From NCBI RefSeq assembly GCF_000687935.1, contig NZ_JHZZ01000001.1:930001-994000 (forward strand): a stretch of 64,000 bases of DNA, written 5' to 3'. The notes below the pieces were generated by a model that was not told where the DNA came from, ran no database searches, and saw only the letters and a program-made list of their open reading frames with translations. Made by a program: the position numbers and the translations under genes. Positions 9,117 to 17,197 of this stretch are shown here, piece after piece; the first letter of the stretch is position 1, and each line of letters starts with the position of its first letter. This stretch comes from Polaribacter sp. Hel_I_88. Lineage in GTDB: Bacteria; Bacteroidota; Bacteroidia; Flavobacteriales; Flavobacteriaceae.

Positions 9117-9602
9117 ATGAAAACATCAATTTATATACTTTTTTTTATTAGTTTTTTTGTCTTTGCTGATGAAATAAAAGCCCAAAACCAAGAAATTAAT
9201 TGGATTACTTTTGAGCAGTTAGAAGATTCTTTAGCTATAAAACCTAAAAAAGTTTTCATTAATTTTTATGCTGATTGGTGTGCATATTGTAAAAAAATGG
9301 AGGAAGCTGCTTTTAAAAATAACGAAGTAATTGCTGCACTAAACAACAATTTTTATGCTGTAAAAATGAATGCTGAGTCTAAAGATTCCATAAATTTTGG
9401 AGGCAAAGTTTTTACAAATAAAGAAATCAATAAGAAAAGAAATCCTACTCACGAAATTCCATTATTGTTAGGTAATAGAAAAAACAAAGAATTTACTTTG
9501 CCATTAACTTTAATTTTAAACGAAGATTTTACTGTAATCAGTAGACATTTTGAGTATATATCACCCAAAAAAATGATTGCAATTTTAGATACAGTTAAAT
9601 AA
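9117..9602 (+). CDS. Exported thioredoxin-like protein
   Basis: From the ATG at 9117 the product has 161 residues, with a signal peptide (MKTSIYILFFISFFVFADEIKAQ) and a thioredoxin-fold domain carrying WCAYCKKM as the redox motif. The family (thioredoxin_7/DUF255-like) acts in the periplasm on disulfides or in cytochrome c or metal handling. The gene follows the TonB receptor with a 2-bp gap and surely shares its transcript. That link suggests a job connected to the imported metal, for example reducing a chelate or keeping cysteines of the receptor reduced; this is inference. The upstream in-frame codon at 9099 lies inside the receptor gene and was not used. Confidence 0.85.
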   Translation: MKTSIYILFFISFFVFADEIKAQNQEINWITFEQLEDSLAIKPKKVFINFYADWCAYCKKMEEAAFKNNEVIAALNNNFYAVKMNAESKDSINFGGKVFTNKEINKKRNPTHEIPLLLGNRKNKEFTLPLTLILNEDFTVISRHFEYISPKKMIAILDTVK

Positions 9603-9616
9603 AATAAGAATTCCTA

Positions 9617-10198
9617 TCAATCCCAAAGACGGCTTCTACTTTGAGATCCAGAACCAAATCTGTAAGCAATTCCTATAGTAGTTTGAATGTGAGAAACCAT
9701 CGCTGTTGCATCTTCAGAGACATATTTGTAAGTAAGTTGCCCAATAAAACCAAATTTTGGACTAACCCAAAGTGCACCACCTCCTAAAACATTTAAGCTT
9801 AAAGCATTATCACCTGATGAAACTGTAGAAGCTCCACCAATATAACTTGCTCCAACACCAATGTAAGGCACAATCATAGCATCGCTTCTAAAAGGGTTGA
9901 ATCGAATAGCGCCATCTAAAGAAGTATACTCAAATTTATTATTTATAACTCCTTCTATATTACCAAGAACATTAAACGTAAGTGCTACATCAAAAGAAAA
10001 ACTTTCCGATAATTTCCCAGAAAAATTAAATCTTGGAAATTGCGCATTATAACGTTGTCCTATTTTTGATGCACTTTCTTCATTAAATAAAGTGGAAGAA
10101 AGACTCACACCAAATGTAAATTTATCTACACTAGTTTGAGCATTCATAGTTTTAGCAAATAAAACAACTATCGCAAAAAGCAGTACTAAATTTTTCAT
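9617..10198 (-). CDS. Outer membrane beta-barrel protein
   Basis: This 193-residue protein has a signal peptide (MKNLVLLFAIVVLFAKTMNAQ) and a set of amphipathic strands of the small eight-strand porin-like barrel type (KFTFGVSLSSTLF, FNPFRSDAMIVPYIGVGASYIGG, TTIGIAYRFG). Such barrels are common in Bacteroidota and mostly of unknown function. It faces the TonB receptor/thioredoxin pair convergently with 14 bp between stops, and is divergent from mfd. Confidence 0.8.
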   Translation of the reverse strand: MKNLVLLFAIVVLFAKTMNAQTSVDKFTFGVSLSSTLFNEESASKIGQRYNAQFPRFNFSGKLSESFSFDVALTFNVLGNIEGVINNKFEYTSLDGAIRFNPFRSDAMIVPYIGVGASYIGGASTVSSGDNALSLNVLGGGALWVSPKFGFIGQLTYKYVSEDATAMVSHIQTTIGIAYRFGSGSQSRSRLWD

Positions 10199-10295
10199 GT
10201 TTATTATTTTATACTATGAATAACAAATTTTTAGTAAAAATATTACTTTATTAAATAATTAAGAAGATTAAATATTTTTTTTTGTCAAAGAAAAC

Positions 10296-10303
10296 TACAT
10301 TTG
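10296..10303 (+). promoter_or_regulatory. -7 box for mfd
   Basis: TACATTTG matches TAnnTTTG exactly and lies 15 bp before the TTG start of mfd, which would leave a leader of only about ten nucleotides. No clear -33 TTTG at the usual spacing was found. Confidence 0.4.
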
Positions 10304-10318
10304 TAAAAATTTTTTACT

Positions 10319-13300
10319 TTGACTACACAGAATATTGTAAATCAATATCAAAAATCTGCGTTAGTTTCGCAGTTAAATCTATTCTTAAAAGAAGAAAAAA
10401 ACCGTTTTCAAATATCGAATTTGGTGGGTTCTTCATTGTCTTTTGTAATTTCAGAAACATTTAAAAAAACAGATAAACCTTACCTTTTAATTTTTAATGA
10501 TAAAGAAGAAGCTGCTTATTATCTAAATGATTTAGAGCAACTTTTGGGCGATAAAAATGTACTATTTTATCCTGCATCTTACAAAAGACCTTATCAAATA
10601 GAAGAAACTGATAATGCCAATGTTTTGTTACGATCTGAGGTTTTAAACAGAATAAATTCAAGAAAAAAACCAGCTATAATTGTTACGTATCCAACTGCCT
10701 TATTTGAGAAAGTTGTTACTAAAAAAGAACTTGAAAAAAATACGTTAAAAATTGCTGTTGGCGAGAGCTTATCGTTAGATTTTGTAAACGAAGTTTTATT
10801 CGAATATAAATTTAAACGTGTAGATTTTGTTACAGAACCTGGAGATTTTTCTGTAAGAGGTGGAATTATAGATGTTTTTTCTTTTTCGAATGATGAACCT
10901 TTTCGAATCGAATTTTTTGGTGATGAAATTGATAGTATCAGAACTTTTGATGTAGAAACACAATTATCAACAGAAAAGTTGAAAAAAGTTTCGATTATGC
11001 CCAATGTTGAAAACAAAACATTGCAGGAAAAGAGAGAAAGTTTTTTAAAATACATCTCTTCAAAAACAATCATCTTTAGTAAGAATATCGATTTAATGCT
11101 TGGAAATTTAGATAAATTTTTCCAAAAAGCAGAAATCGCATTTAATGATGTATCCAAAGAAATAAAACACGCACAACCTAGCGAATTATTTTGCGATGGT
11201 GAGTTTATAAAAAATCAGCTACAAGAATTTAGCTTAGTTGATTTTGGAAATAATAATACAAAGATGCTGAAACAAGTTCAGCATGAAAAAATAGAATTTA
11301 ATACCATTCCTCAACCTTCTTTTAACAAACAATTTCCGCTGTTAATTGATAATTTAGAGGAATATACAAAAGCAGGTTTTACCAATTATATATTCTGCGC
11401 AAACGAACAACAAGCCAAACGTTTTCATGATATTTTTGATGATTCTGATAAAGAAGTTCACTATGAAACGATTGTTTTTCCTTTGTATCAAGGTTTTGTA
11501 GATGTTGATCAAAAAATAGTTTGTTATTCAGATCATCAAATTTTTGAACGTTATCATAAATTTAGATTGAAAAATGGTTATGCTAAAAAGCAAGCCATTA
11601 CGCTTCAAGAATTAAACAAATTAGAAATTGGTGATTATGTAACACACATGGATCATGGAATTGGGAAATTTGGTGGTTTGCAAAAAATTGATGTTCAAGG
11701 TAAAAAGCAAGAAGCTATTAAATTGGTTTATGGAGAACGTGATATTTTATATGTAAGCATTCACTCGCTTCATAAAATTTCTAAGTTTAATGGAAAGGAT
11801 GGAAAAGCACCAAAAATCTACAAATTAGGTTCTGGAGCTTGGAAAAAAATCAAACAAAAAACCAAAGCCAGAGTTAAACATATTGCGTTTAATTTAATTC
11901 AATTATATGCAAAAAGAAAGCTCGAAAAAGGGTTTGCTTTTGGACCAGATACACACATTCAGCATGAGTTGGAAGGTAGTTTTATGTATGAAGATACACC
12001 AGATCAATTTACAGCGACTCAAGATGTAAAAAATGATATGGAAAAAGAACAACCTATGGACAGATTGGTTTGTGGCGATGTTGGTTTTGGAAAAACAGAG
12101 GTTGCTGTAAGAGCTGCTTTTAAAGCTGTTGATAATGGAAAACAAGTCGCAATTTTAGTACCGACAACCATTTTGGCGTTTCAACATTATCAAACTTTTA
12201 CAGAACGATTGAAAGATTTTCCTATTAAAATTGATTATTTAAACAGATTTAGAACTGCAAAACAAAAAACGGAAGCCATTAATGGCGTAAATGACGGTTC
12301 TGTAGATATTATTATTGGTACACATCAACTAACAAATAAAAAATTACAGTTTAAAGATTTAGGATTGTTGATTATTGATGAAGAACAAAAATTTGGTGTT
12401 GCTGTAAAAGATAAATTAAAAACGTTAAAAGAAAATGTTGATACGTTAACCTTAACTGCAACTCCAATTCCTAGAACTTTGCAATTTAGTTTAATGGCTG
12501 CCAGAGATTTATCTGTCATTAAAACACCTCCACCAAACAGACATCCTATAGAAAGTAACGTGATTCGTTTTTCTGAAGATGTAATTCGTGATGCAATTTC
12601 TTATGAAATATCAAGAAGAGGGCAAGTTTTCTTTATTCATAATAGAATTGAAAACATCAAAGAAGTTGCTGGTTTGTTGCAAAGATTGGTCCCATCAGCA
12701 AAAATAGCAGTTGGTCATGGACAAATGGAAGGCAAAAAACTGGAAAGTTTAATGCTAGGTTTTATGAATAATGATTTTGATGTTTTAGTATCTACAACTA
12801 TCATTGAAAGTGGTTTAGATGTGCCAAATGCCAACACAATTTTTGTTAATAATGCCAATAATTTTGGTTTGAGTGATTTGCATCAAATGCGTGGAAGAGT
12901 TGGTAGAAGTAATAAAAAAGCGTTTTGTTATTTTATAACGCCTCCTTATCATATGATGACAGATGATGCCAGAAAACGTATTGAAGCTTTAGTGTTATTT
13001 TCTGATTTAGGAAGTGGAATAAATATTGCCATGAAAGATTTAGAAATTCGTGGAGCTGGAGATTTATTAGGTGGTGAACAAAGTGGTTTTATCAACGATA
13101 TTGGCTTTGATACCTATCAAAAGATATTGCAAGAAGCCATTGAAGAATTGAAAGAAAATGAGTTTGCAGAACTATATCCTGAAGATACATCGAAACCTAA
13201 AGAATATGTAAAAGAAGTAACAATTGATACTGATTTTGAAATTCTTTTTCCTGACGATTATGTAAACTCTATCACAGAAAGATTGGCTTTATATACCAAA

Positions 13301-13666
13301 TTAGGAAATTTAGAAAAGGAAACTGAATTACAAACTTTCGAAACTGAAATTATTGACAGATTTGGAGAAATACCAACTCAAGTTGAAGATTTATTAGATT
13401 CTGTAAGGATAAAATGGTTGGCAAAAGAATTAGGTTTAGAGAAAATCATTTTAAAACAAAAACGTATGATTGGCTATTTTGTATCCAATCAACAAAGTGA
13501 TTTTTACCAAACTGAAGCTTTTTCTAGAATGCTAAAATATGTACAACAGAATTCTAAGAGTTGTGTAATGAAAGAGAAAGAAACTAAAAACGGTTTGCGT
13601 TTGCTAATCACTTTTATTAGGATTGATTCTGTAAAAACTGCTTTAGGAGTTTTACAGAAAGTATAA
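10319..13666 (+). CDS. mfd: Transcription-repair coupling factor
   Basis: Mfd (1115 residues) removes RNA polymerase stalled at DNA damage and recruits UvrA. Modules in order: UvrB-like N-terminal region (about 1-330), CarD-like RNA polymerase interaction domain (LEIGDYVTHMDHGIGKFGG, from about 434), a RecG-like translocase with Walker A GDVGFGKTE near 587 and DEEQ near 687, TATPIPRTLQ, QMRGRVGRS, and the C-terminal TRCF domain. The start is a TTG codon giving MTTQNIVNQYQKS; no in-frame ATG occurs for hundreds of codons, so TTG is well supported. It is a single gene flanked by a barrel protein and an IS110 element. Confidence 0.96.
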   Translation: MTTQNIVNQYQKSALVSQLNLFLKEEKNRFQISNLVGSSLSFVISETFKKTDKPYLLIFNDKEEAAYYLNDLEQLLGDKNVLFYPASYKRPYQIEETDNANVLLRSEVLNRINSRKKPAIIVTYPTALFEKVVTKKELEKNTLKIAVGESLSLDFVNEVLFEYKFKRVDFVTEPGDFSVRGGIIDVFSFSNDEPFRIEFFGDEIDSIRTFDVETQLSTEKLKKVSIMPNVENKTLQEKRESFLKYISSKTIIFSKNIDLMLGNLDKFFQKAEIAFNDVSKEIKHAQPSELFCDGEFIKNQLQEFSLVDFGNNNTKMLKQVQHEKIEFNTIPQPSFNKQFPLLIDNLEEYTKAGFTNYIFCANEQQAKRFHDIFDDSDKEVHYETIVFPLYQGFVDVDQKIVCYSDHQIFERYHKFRLKNGYAKKQAITLQELNKLEIGDYVTHMDHGIGKFGGLQKIDVQGKKQEAIKLVYGERDILYVSIHSLHKISKFNGKDGKAPKIYKLGSGAWKKIKQKTKARVKHIAFNLIQLYAKRKLEKGFAFGPDTHIQHELEGSFMYEDTPDQFTATQDVKNDMEKEQPMDRLVCGDVGFGKTEVAVRAAFKAVDNGKQVAILVPTTILAFQHYQTFTERLKDFPIKIDYLNRFRTAKQKTEAINGVNDGSVDIIIGTHQLTNKKLQFKDLGLLIIDEEQKFGVAVKDKLKTLKENVDTLTLTATPIPRTLQFSLMAARDLSVIKTPPPNRHPIESNVIRFSEDVIRDAISYEISRRGQVFFIHNRIENIKEVAGLLQRLVPSAKIAVGHGQMEGKKLESLMLGFMNNDFDVLVSTTIIESGLDVPNANTIFVNNANNFGLSDLHQMRGRVGRSNKKAFCYFITPPYHMMTDDARKRIEALVLFSDLGSGINIAMKDLEIRGAGDLLGGEQSGFINDIGFDTYQKILQEAIEELKENEFAELYPEDTSKPKEYVKEVTIDTDFEILFPDDYVNSITERLALYTKLGNLEKETELQTFETEIIDRFGEIPTQVEDLLDSVRIKWLAKELGLEKIILKQKRMIGYFVSNQQSDFYQTEAFSRMLKYVQQNSKSCVMKEKETKNGLRLLITFIRIDSVKTALGVLQKV

Positions 13667-13749
13667 GTTTTTAATAACTATCAACACAACAAAACCCACA
13701 ATATTGTCATTTCGTATTCTATGACTTTACCAAATATATTTTGATTTAT

Positions 13750-14745
13750 TTACGCAGCATATTTTAATACATCTACATAAGGAGTTTGTCTTTTTATAGT
13801 AGCAAAAATTCGTGATAATAGTTTATTTCTTATGATGTTAATTGTGCTCATTTTATTTTTTCCTTGTTCGAGTCTTCTATGGTAAAATATTTTCATTTCT
13901 GGGTTATTTTGTATTGCTGATTTTGCACACATATCAAAGAGGCTTTTTATTTTTTTGTTAGCAAGATTACTCACTTTAGTTCTTCCTCTAATACTTGTTC
14001 CAGAGGTATTAGGGAAAGGTGCAATTCCACAATAAGAAGCAAACTTTCTCCAAGAAGCAAACTTTGTAAATCCGTTTGTTGTTACAATCATAAATAAAGC
14101 TGTCTGACTACCCACTCCTTTGATACTCACAATTAGTTTACATTGTTTTTTAAGTTGTTCATTAGCCTTAATTATTACGTTCATTTCAGCCTCAATATTC
14201 TTAATTTGTTTGGTAAAATATTTTATCATTTTCTCTTGGGTTTCTATAAGAAGTTGATTCTCTTTTCTAGTATAAATTCTTTTTTGTTCTTTAAGTGTTG
14301 CTTTATAACCAGCATTTTGTTTTACTAGCCTTTCTCTTAATGTTAATAAGCGTTTTAGTTGATGAATGTTTTTTGATGGAAGTTTATAAGGTTTAATTTC
14401 ATCTCTTAATCGATACCCATAAAGTGCTATTTTTGTGGCATCTACTTTATCATCTTTTCCTCTAGAAATACCAAGGGATTTCTTTATTTCTAAACCTGGA
14501 ATTAGTGCAAAATAAAAGTTATTTATATCAAAAAATAATGAGATTTCTTCAGAATAAATACCTGTATGTTCTAAAACAAATAAAGTTTGCTCTTTAGAAA
14601 TTGGGTTGTTTTTTTCGACCCATTTTACAAGTGCTTTAAATCCTTTTGAGTTGTTTTCAAATGATTGATAACACTGGTTACTGTGAATACGGACATCAAA
14701 AGTTAATTTGCTAATGTCAATACCAATAGTTTGTTTAATTTTCAT
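13750..14745 (-). CDS. IS110-family transposase (DEDD/serine recombinase)
   Basis: This 331-residue protein has the IS110 two-domain layout. The N-terminal RuvC-like DEDD domain shows GIDISKLTFDV (first Asp), LEHTGIYSEEI and GKDDKVDATKIALYGYR. The C-terminal Transposase_20 domain shows SIKGVGSQTALFMI, FASYCGIAPFPNTSGTSIRGR with the expected catalytic serine, and a basic helix near the end. The length is normal and no frameshift is visible, so the element may be active. In the family the protein works with an element-encoded RNA that pairs with donor and target DNA. Confidence 0.93.
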   Translation of the reverse strand: MKIKQTIGIDISKLTFDVRIHSNQCYQSFENNSKGFKALVKWVEKNNPISKEQTLFVLEHTGIYSEEISLFFDINNFYFALIPGLEIKKSLGISRGKDDKVDATKIALYGYRLRDEIKPYKLPSKNIHQLKRLLTLRERLVKQNAGYKATLKEQKRIYTRKENQLLIETQEKMIKYFTKQIKNIEAEMNVIIKANEQLKKQCKLIVSIKGVGSQTALFMIVTTNGFTKFASWRKFASYCGIAPFPNTSGTSIRGRTKVSNLANKKIKSLFDMCAKSAIQNNPEMKIFYHRRLEQGKNKMSTINIIRNKLLSRIFATIKRQTPYVDVLKYAA

Positions 14746-14988
14746 AATTTTGTTTTGTGTTAGTAAAAGATGATTACGTTGACTAAAACCTTTAAAAGGG
14801 CGAAGCTGAAATTCTATTTGGTCCTTTGTAATCGGTAATAAAAGAATGGAGACTAATACGAAGTATAGATCTTATTAATCTGGACTTTTGACAAGTTCAC
14901 TCCATTCTTTTTCATTAAAAAAGTAACAATTCTTTAGTGTTCTAAATATATGAATTAAATGCAATAATTATACTTTGCTAATCTAAAG
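14746..14988 (-). ncRNA. Candidate IS110 bridge RNA region
   Basis: This non-coding stretch lies upstream of the transposase inside the element. On the minus strand AAAAGAATGGAG and CTCCATTCTTTT form a 12-bp perfect stem (14839-14850 with 14909-14920) closing a loop of about 58 nt. The loop contains TTGTCA and AAAGTCC, matching the left flank and the complement of the right flank of the insertion site, and TTCGTATT, matching the left junction. These matches are short and may be chance. Exact RNA ends cannot be set. Confidence 0.45.
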
Positions 14989-15124
14989 GACTTTAGGAGA
15001 AATCTCATAATAGTGATAACTCAAAACCGCTAAACTTTATGTGATTTCTCCTTTTAGTCGAAATGACAAAACTGTACTTTACTAATTACAATCGCATAAA
15101 TATGATAATATCAAAAAATCTTTA

Positions 15125-15982
15125 ATGCAAAACTCCCATTCAAAAAATATTGCTGTTTTACTTTTAGGAACACTTTTTATAAGTACTTCTGGAGTTTTAG
15201 GAAAATATATTGCGCTTGCTCCAGAACTTATTATTTTATGTAGAGCTTTTTTAGCAGGAATATTTATTTATATTTTCTGTAAAATCACAAAAGTAGATTT
15301 AAAGATAAAATCTAAAAAAGATGCCATTTCTTTTTTGATTAGTGGCTTTTTAATGGGTGCACATTGGGTTACGTATTTCTATGCCCTAAAACTGGCTAAT
15401 GTTGCTTTGGGAATGTTATCCATTTTTACATATCCAATAATAACAGCTTTTTTAGAACCTCTTTTTACAAAACAAAAATTAAATAGTATTCATGTTTTGT
15501 TAGCAGTTTTAGTGTTTTTTGGTATTTTTATTTTGATTCCAGAATTTTCTTTTGAAAATGATGATTTTAAAGGAATTTTACTCGGAATTCTGTCTGCACT
15601 TTTTTTTGCCCTAAGAAATTTAGTTGTAAAAAAGCAAGTTAAAAATTACAATGGTAGCATGTTAATGTTCTATCAAATGATTGTAGTTACTGTTTTTTTG
15701 ATTCCTATTTTGTTTTACAGTGATTTTACGAATGTGTATAGCCAAATTCCGTTTTTAATTTTAGTGGCGCTTTTAACCACTGCAATTGGGCATACAATGT
15801 TAGTAAACTCGCTAAAGCATTTTTCTGCTGCAACTGCAAGTATTATTAGTAGTGTGCAGCCAATTTTTGGAATTATAATTGCTTATATTTTTATCAACGA
15901 AATACCAAGTCCAAACACTTTTATTGGAGGAAGTTTAGTTTTATTAACTGTAGTTATTGAGAGTTTTAGAAGTAAAAAATAA
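15125..15982 (+). CDS. EamA/DMT-family transporter
   Basis: This 285-residue protein of the drug/metabolite transporter superfamily has ten predicted transmembrane segments in two EamA repeats (about 8-140 and 148-282). Typical features are LLLGTLFISTSGVLGKYIAL at the start, ALKLANVALGMLSIFTYPI in the first half and SAATASIISSVQPIFGIIIAYIF in the second. Members export amino acids, metabolites or drugs across the inner membrane; the substrate cannot be told from sequence. It stands alone after the IS110-disrupted palindrome and is convergent with the broken gene downstream, stops one base apart. Confidence 0.88.
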   Translation: MQNSHSKNIAVLLLGTLFISTSGVLGKYIALAPELIILCRAFLAGIFIYIFCKITKVDLKIKSKKDAISFLISGFLMGAHWVTYFYALKLANVALGMLSIFTYPIITAFLEPLFTKQKLNSIHVLLAVLVFFGIFILIPEFSFENDDFKGILLGILSALFFALRNLVVKKQVKNYNGSMLMFYQMIVVTVFLIPILFYSDFTNVYSQIPFLILVALLTTAIGHTMLVNSLKHFSAATASIISSVQPIFGIIIAYIFINEIPSPNTFIGGSLVLLTVVIESFRSKK

Positions 15983-15983
15983 G

Positions 15984-17084
15984 TTACTCCACTTGACTTT
16001 TCACCCAATTTGGTAAAGGAATAAAATTACTATTCTCCCAAAAATCATCACTAAAATTACTTGTTATTATTGTACTTTTTTGAACGTTTAAATTAGTAAA
16101 TTCTAAATCAGAATCTTCAATATCAAGATAATTATATAACGTAATTCTATAATTAGTATTTGGTATAGATGCTCCATAACGTCCATGAAATTCTTCTGAT
16201 TTCTTTAAATATCATTTGTCATTTTCTCTTTTAAAAGTAATGTCTTTATAAATTTTATTATTTCGTTTTCTTGTTACTTTCCTTACAATCGCAAAATCTT
16301 TCATATCAATATAGATTTCGCCTTTTTGATCAAAATTATCATTCTCAGTATTGAATGAAATAACATAGCAATTTCTATCTAAAATAGCTGATCTTCCAAC
16401 AGATTTATATTCATAAATCCTTTTTCCTTTGTTCTTTAGATAATCTTCTCTGTATTTGTAAATATTATCAATATACATTTTTGTCATAGAAATTAAACGA
16501 TGTTCTTTTGATTGTTTTTTAGCATCACTCCCAAAAAACTTTACACGTGCTTTGTCAATATTATACTTTGTTAAATGTGACTTACTTTGTTTTATTTTAC
16601 CTGAATATTCTTCTAAAGAAATTAGTGTACTATCTTTATCTACAAAGTTTACAATTCTGTTGTAAAAACTATAGTATACAGGCTCTACAAAATGATTTTT
16701 CTTAAAATTATCAAATGTTTTGGTTAAAATTTCATCTACAGAAAGTGTTTTTGTGTTGATGATTACTTCATTTAAAAGCTCTGTTTTTGGCTTCATTTTG
16801 ATGACTAAATTATGAATATCATTTATTGATATTTTTATAGTCTGTTTATCATAACCAATACATGAAATCTGTATTTCATCACTTTTAGTAACTATTAAAT
16901 AAAAATTTCCATCGGTATTTGTAATAGTTCCTTCACCTAAATTGGTTGAATATATATGAACGTTGGCAATTCCTTTGCTTGAAATAGCATCAATTATTTT
17001 TCCAGAAATTACTTTTTTCTGCCCAAAACTATTGCTCAATGTAATCAGAAACAATAAAAAAACTAAAAAATAATTCTTTGTCAT
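15984..17084 (-). pseudogene. Carboxypeptidase-regulatory-like domain protein broken by an in-frame TGA
   Basis: From the ATG at 17082-17084 an exported protein (signal MTKNYFLVFLLFLITLSNSFG) with a CarboxypepD_reg-like domain (KVISGKIIDAISSKGIANVH..., about 23-105) and a long C-terminal region runs 290 residues to a TGA at 16212-16214. The same frame then continues 75 further codons (YLKKSEEFHGRYGASIPNTN ... NWVKSQVE) to a TAA at 15984-15986. The total is 367 codons including the internal stop, with no frameshift. The downstream part reads as normal protein, so the TGA looks like a recent nonsense mutation (or a sequencing error). The truncated 290-residue product may still be made. Confidence 0.8.
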
Positions 17085-17197
17085 ATTTTATTTTTTTTCA
17101 AAAATACCTTTTTAAAATTTCAAGAAAAAGTAAATTCCCTTTAACAAAAATTTAACTTTGGCATCTTCTTTGATTTTAGTTTGTAAAACTTTTAAGT

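Larger units (their letters stand above)
13715..14988 (-). mobile_element. IS110-family insertion sequence, about 1.27 kb
   Basis: The limits are inferred from the reconstructed palindrome: DNA between TTGTCATTTCG (ends 13714) and ACTTTAGGAG (starts about 14990) is the inserted element. It has one transposase gene, about 35 bp of non-coding DNA downstream of it and about 243 bp upstream. Long non-coding DNA on the promoter side is characteristic of the IS110 group, where it encodes the bridge RNA. No terminal inverted repeats are expected or seen. Ends are accurate to within one or two bases. Confidence 0.75.
13704..15069. repeat. Long palindromic repeat interrupted by the IS110 element
   Basis: The right part (14990-15069) carries ACTTTAGGAGAAATCTCATAA, a loop, then TTATGTGATTTCTCC and AGTCGAAATGACAA. 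The outer left arm TTGTCATTTCG is missing there but occurs at 13704-13714, just beyond the other end of the IS. Joining TTGTCATTTCG to ACTTTAGGAGAAATCTCATAA restores a near-perfect inverted copy of the right arm (about 28 of 32 positions). The palindrome was therefore split by the insertion. Similar TGTCATTTCGAC...GGAGAAATCTCA repeats are, as I recall, common between genes in this family. Confidence 0.7.

Noticed and set aside
16212-17084. Reading this as a complete 290-residue gene
   Set aside because: The same frame continues for 75 sensible codons after the TGA, so the gene is better described as interrupted.
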